6,825 bases of DNA from Zoogloeaceae bacterium (lineage in GTDB: Bacteria > Pseudomonadota > Gammaproteobacteria > Burkholderiales > Rhodocyclaceae). The translations under genes were made by a program, and so were the position numbers. Below are positions 4,436 through 6,825 of this stretch, piece by piece. The stretch lies in the NCBI GenBank assembly GCA_015657735.1, contig SSSX01000892.1, positions 1 through 6,825 on the forward strand, in the 5' to 3' direction. Under the pieces are notes generated by a model. That model had not been told where the DNA came from. It saw only the letters and a program-made list of their open reading frames with translations, and did no database searches. Numbering within the stretch: position 1 is the stretch's first letter; the number at the start of each line of letters is the position of its first letter.

Positions 4436-6825
4436 ATGGCTGCAGTTTACGGTGAAGAGCGCGTTAACTATTTCACGAACGACTACCAATACAGCCCGCA
4501 GGTGGCTGGACTTTCAGGTGGCGGTTATGTAGTGACGTGGGTTTCCCGGGGGCAGGATGGCTCTGTCGACGGAATTTACGCGCAGCGCTACAACGGCTCG
4601 GGGGCGGCGATCGGGGCCGAGTTCCGGGTCAATACGCAGATCGCCGGCAATCAGGTCGAGCCGACCGTCGTCGGCCTGTCGGACGGCAGCTTCGTCATCG
4701 CCTGGACCGACCAGAACGGCGACGGCAGCAGCTACGGCGTCTATGGCCAGCGCTTCGACGCAGCCGGTGCGGCCCAGGGCGCCCAGTTCCGGATCAACAC
4801 CTACACGACCTACGATCAGGCGCAGCCGGTCCTCGCGGCCTATGCCGGCGGCTTCATCGCCAGCTGGTACTCCAACAACCAGGACGGCAGCGTCTACGGC
4901 ATTTACGCCCAGCGCTACAACAACGACGGCAGCCCGAACGGCGCCGAGTTCCAAGTCAACACCACCACCGGCGGCTATCAGTACGAACCCAGCGTCGCCA
5001 CCTTTGCCGACGCTTCCTTCGTCGTCGTGTGGCGCTCGGATGGCCAGGACGGCAGCGGCGCCGGCGTTTACGGCCAGCGTTTCGATGCGGCGGGGGCCAA
5101 GGTCGGCGCCGAGTTCCTGGTCAACACGACCGTCTCGTCCAACCAGTACGACGCCCACGTGGCGACGCTGACCGGCGGCGGCTTCGTCGTCGTGTGGTCC
5201 GACGACGGCAGCCACGACAGTTCCGGCGTCGGCGTTTACGGTCAGCGCTTCGACGCCGCCGGCAGCAAGCTCGGCGGCGAGTTCCTGATCAACCAAAGCA
5301 CCCCCGGCAACCAGTACCAGCTGGCCGTGTCGGCGCTGGAGAGCGGCGGCTTCGTGGTCACCTGGTACAACGAATACGCGGGGGCCGGCAACAGCTGGTA
5401 CGACGTTTACAAACGCGAGTACCAGGCCGACGGTACGCCGGCGGCCGGCGAGGTGGTCGTCAACGCCGTGCCGAACAATGCCGGCCAGTACGAACCGGCG
5501 GTGGCCCATCTGGGCAGCGACAACTTCGTCGTCGTGTGGCGCTCGGACAACCAGGACGGCTCCAACTCCGGCGTCTATCAGCAACTCTTCGGCACCGCGG
5601 CCGAACTGGCCCGGCCGGCGGCGCCGGCTCTCGGCGACTTCGGCGGCACCCTCAATGTCGGCGAGAACCTCGTCAACGCGACGCCGCAGGTGCTCGACGC
5701 GGCGGTCAGCTTCACGCCGGGCGGCGCCGCCGATTTCAACGGCGGCGTGGTCACGGTGTTCTACACCAGCGGCGGCAGCGCCGAGGACCAGCTGTCGATC
5801 CGCAACCAGGGCAGCGCTTTCGGCCAGATCGGCGTCGCCGGCAATACGGTGTCGTATGGCGGGGTGGCCATCGGGACGCTGGCGGGCGGCGGCAACGGCG
5901 CCAATCTGAGCGTGACGCTCAACGCCGCGGCGAGCGCCGACGCCATCGAGGCGCTGGTCCAGAACGTCGCTTACGGCAACAGCAGCAACAGCCCGCAGGC
6001 CAGCCGCCAGATCGGCGTGCGCGTCGAAGACGGCCACGGCGCCTCGACAACCGGCGGCACCGTGGTTGTCAACGTGACCCGCGAGCTCGACGGCGCGCCG
6101 ACGGCCTACGGCGAGGAACGGGTCAACAGCTTCGTGGCCGACAGCCAGATCACGCCGGCCATCGGCACGCTGGCCGACGGCGGCTATATCGTCGCCTGGC
6201 AGTCGAACGGCCAGGACGGCTCGAGCTGGGGCATCTACGCCCAGCGCTATAACGCCTCGGGCGAGGCGGTCGGCCCCGAGTTCCGCGTCAACACGCTGAC
6301 CACCAACGAGCAGAGCTACGCCCAGGTGGCCGGCCTGTCGAACGGCGGCTACGTGATCACCTGGCAGGACAACAACGGCCACGACGGCTCCAGCTGGGGC
6401 GTCTTCGCACAGCGCTACAACGCCGACGGCACCACCGCCGGCAGCAATTTCGTCGTCACGCCGACCACCGCCGGCAACCAGTACCACGGCACCCTTGCCA
6501 GCTACAGCGGCGGCTATGCGATCGTCTGGTCGTCCGATGCCAATGTCGCCGGCGGCAACAGCCACGACATCTACCTGACCCGCTACGACAACGCCGGCAG
6601 CGTGGTCGGCACCGCCGAGCAGCGCGTCAGCGTCAATCCGGGAACCACGACTGCCCAGAACGGGTATCAGGAACTGCCGCGGATCGCCGCCCAGGCCAAC
6701 GGCGATCTGGTCATCGTCTGGCAGGATCAGAACGGCAACGACGGCAGCGGCTGGGGCGTGTTCGGCCGGACCTACAACGCCGCCGCCGGCACCTTCGGCG
6801 ACGTCTTCCAGGTCAACACCTACAC
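4436..6825 (+). CDS. Giant repetitive secreted/surface protein, beta-propeller and cadherin-like modules (3' end cut by window)
   Basis: The frame is open from the ATG at 4436 to the window end (796 codons, no stop). Residues 19-388 hold seven repeats of 54-58 residues with the pattern P-x-V-A-x-L-x-x-G-G-F-V-V-x-W, then DGS, GVYGQRFDA, and EF-x-VNT ending in NQ. Residues about 400-549 form a cadherin-like beta-sandwich (ADFNGGVVTVFY, SAEDQLSI, VSYGGVAIGTLAGG, VRVEDGHGA), a module I know from giant bacterial surface proteins. From residue 558 the repeats resume (four visible). The N-terminus has no signal peptide and no membrane segment is seen, which fits type I secretion through a C-terminal signal beyond the window. 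Several repeats carry D/N-rich, DGS-containing loops such as DQNGDGS (92-98) that could bind calcium. A role in adhesion, biofilm or flocculation is inference. The substitutions between repeats at DNA level are mostly synonymous in this frame, which confirms it over the long overlapping frames. The first 40 or so codons are less GC-biased than the rest. Confidence 0.88.
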   Translation, partial: MAAVYGEERVNYFTNDYQYSPQVAGLSGGGYVVTWVSRGQDGSVDGIYAQRYNGSGAAIGAEFRVNTQIAGNQVEPTVVGLSDGSFVIAWTDQNGDGSSYGVYGQRFDAAGAAQGAQFRINTYTTYDQAQPVLAAYAGGFIASWYSNNQDGSVYGIYAQRYNNDGSPNGAEFQVNTTTGGYQYEPSVATFADASFVVVWRSDGQDGSGAGVYGQRFDAAGAKVGAEFLVNTTVSSNQYDAHVATLTGGGFVVVWSDDGSHDSSGVGVYGQRFDAAGSKLGGEFLINQSTPGNQYQLAVSALESGGFVVTWYNEYAGAGNSWYDVYKREYQADGTPAAGEVVVNAVPNNAGQYEPAVAHLGSDNFVVVWRSDNQDGSNSGVYQQLFGTAAELARPAAPALGDFGGTLNVGENLVNATPQVLDAAVSFTPGGAADFNGGVVTVFYTSGGSAEDQLSIRNQGSAFGQIGVAGNTVSYGGVAIGTLAGGGNGANLSVTLNAAASADAIEALVQNVAYGNSSNSPQASRQIGVRVEDGHGASTTGGTVVVNVTRELDGAPTAYGEERVNSFVADSQITPAIGTLADGGYIVAWQSNGQDGSSWGIYAQRYNASGEAVGPEFRVNTLTTNEQSYAQVAGLSNGGYVITWQDNNGHDGSSWGVFAQRYNADGTTAGSNFVVTPTTAGNQYHGTLASYSGGYAIVWSSDANVAGGNSHDIYLTRYDNAGSVVGTAEQRVSVNPGTTTAQNGYQELPRIAAQANGDLVIVWQDQNGNDGSGWGVFGRTYNAAAGTFGDVFQVNTY
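4490..5599 (+). repeat. First repeat array: seven units of about 165 bp
   Basis: Units start at 4490, 4655, 4820, 4982, 5147, 5315 and 5489 and encode 55, 55, 54, 55, 56 and 58 residues, then a shortened last unit. The last unit stops after GVYQQLF and lacks the EF-x-VNT strand. The segment before unit 1, GEERVN (residues 6-11), looks like exactly that missing strand. Unit 6 is the most divergent: its DGS and GQRF motifs are replaced by AGAGNSWYD and KREY. Confidence 0.85.
5633..6082 (+). other. Cadherin-like beta-sandwich module within the giant gene
   Basis: Residues about 400-549 of the giant protein interrupt the repeats and share no obvious similarity with them. The order of segments (DFGGTLNVGENL, ADFNGGVVTVFYTSG, AEDQLSIRN, VSYGGVAIGTLAGG, LSVTLNAAASADAIEALVQNVAY, IGVRVEDGHGAST) follows a module that recurs in large bacterial calcium-dependent surface proteins. 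It probably acts as a rigid spacer between repeat domains. Boundaries are approximate. Confidence 0.65.
6149..6825 (+). repeat. Second repeat array (at least four units, cut by window)
   Basis: Units start at 6149, 6314, 6482 and 6671 and encode 55, 56, 63 and at least 51 residues of the same pattern as the first array. The array is preceded by YGEERVN (residues 558-564), identical to residues 5-11 at the protein's N-terminus. The unit at 6482-6670 is longer and has VAGGNSHD in place of the DGS loop, resembling unit 6 of the first array. The window ends inside the fourth unit, so the total number is unknown. Confidence 0.85.

Noticed and set aside
4350..4532. A 60-codon + strand frame across the leader of the giant gene
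   Set aside because: No ribosome binding site was seen, it overlaps the real start at 4436 in another frame, and the sequence has no recognisable features.
4537..6252. A 571-codon + strand frame overlapping the giant gene
   Set aside because: It is arginine-rich, low-complexity, and out of frame with the conserved repeat protein; it is a shadow.
4514..6565. A 683-codon open frame on the minus strand opposite the giant gene
   Set aside because: It mirrors the repeats of the + strand gene, and its composition (A, V, G, R, D rich) is typical of an antisense shadow in GC-rich DNA. Differences between repeat units are synonymous only in the + frame starting at 4436.
4490..6825. CRISPR-like or tandem non-coding repeats
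   Set aside because: The periodicity (about 165 bp) is a multiple of three, in frame, with protein-level conservation and no identical short repeats with unique spacers.

Overview
The window is GC-rich and gene-dense, with short gaps and GC-biased third codon positions. The content looks like a free-living Gram-negative proteobacterium. A Rhodocyclales-type betaproteobacterium (Azoarcus, Thauera or Dechloromonas relatives) is my best guess, from the gene families and the TACAAT-type promoter element; this is inference, because no rRNA or marker gene is present.

Left part (2-3428): a LysR-type regulator on the + strand, missing only a few N-terminal residues at the window edge, converges on a two-gene minus-strand operon. 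The stop codons of the convergent genes overlap by 2 bp. The operon's first gene (1521-3428) encodes a 635-aa protein with a cyclic-nucleotide-binding-like domain, a CBS pair and a DUF294/GlnD-like nucleotidyltransferase. Five bases later comes a 210-aa DnaQ-fold exonuclease-like protein whose motif I and motif II aspartates both read as asparagine. The two are probably one signalling unit, but the ligand and target are unknown.

Middle (3429-4256): a divergent promoter region holds a perfect 9-bp inverted repeat around a candidate -10 of the minus-strand operon, and a TACAAT -10 for a + strand serine carboxylesterase of the EstB/phospholipase-carboxylesterase family with an intact Ser-Asp-His triad.

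Right part (4257-6825): an AT-rich, T-tract-filled intergenic region contains a good match to a sigma-54 promoter and a GC hairpin. It leads into a very large repetitive gene that starts at 4436 and runs off the window (796 codons visible). It has no signal peptide and consists of about seven 55-residue repeats, a cadherin-like beta-sandwich module, and then a second set of the same repeats. The repeat count and a split strand at each module start suggest beta-propellers in tandem. The protein is probably a giant surface or secreted adhesin exported by a type I system, but the C-terminus that would prove this lies outside the window.

The most interesting items are the doubly substituted exonuclease-like protein beside an intact nucleotidyltransferase, the propeller-cadherin-propeller architecture, and the possible sigma-54 control of the giant gene.
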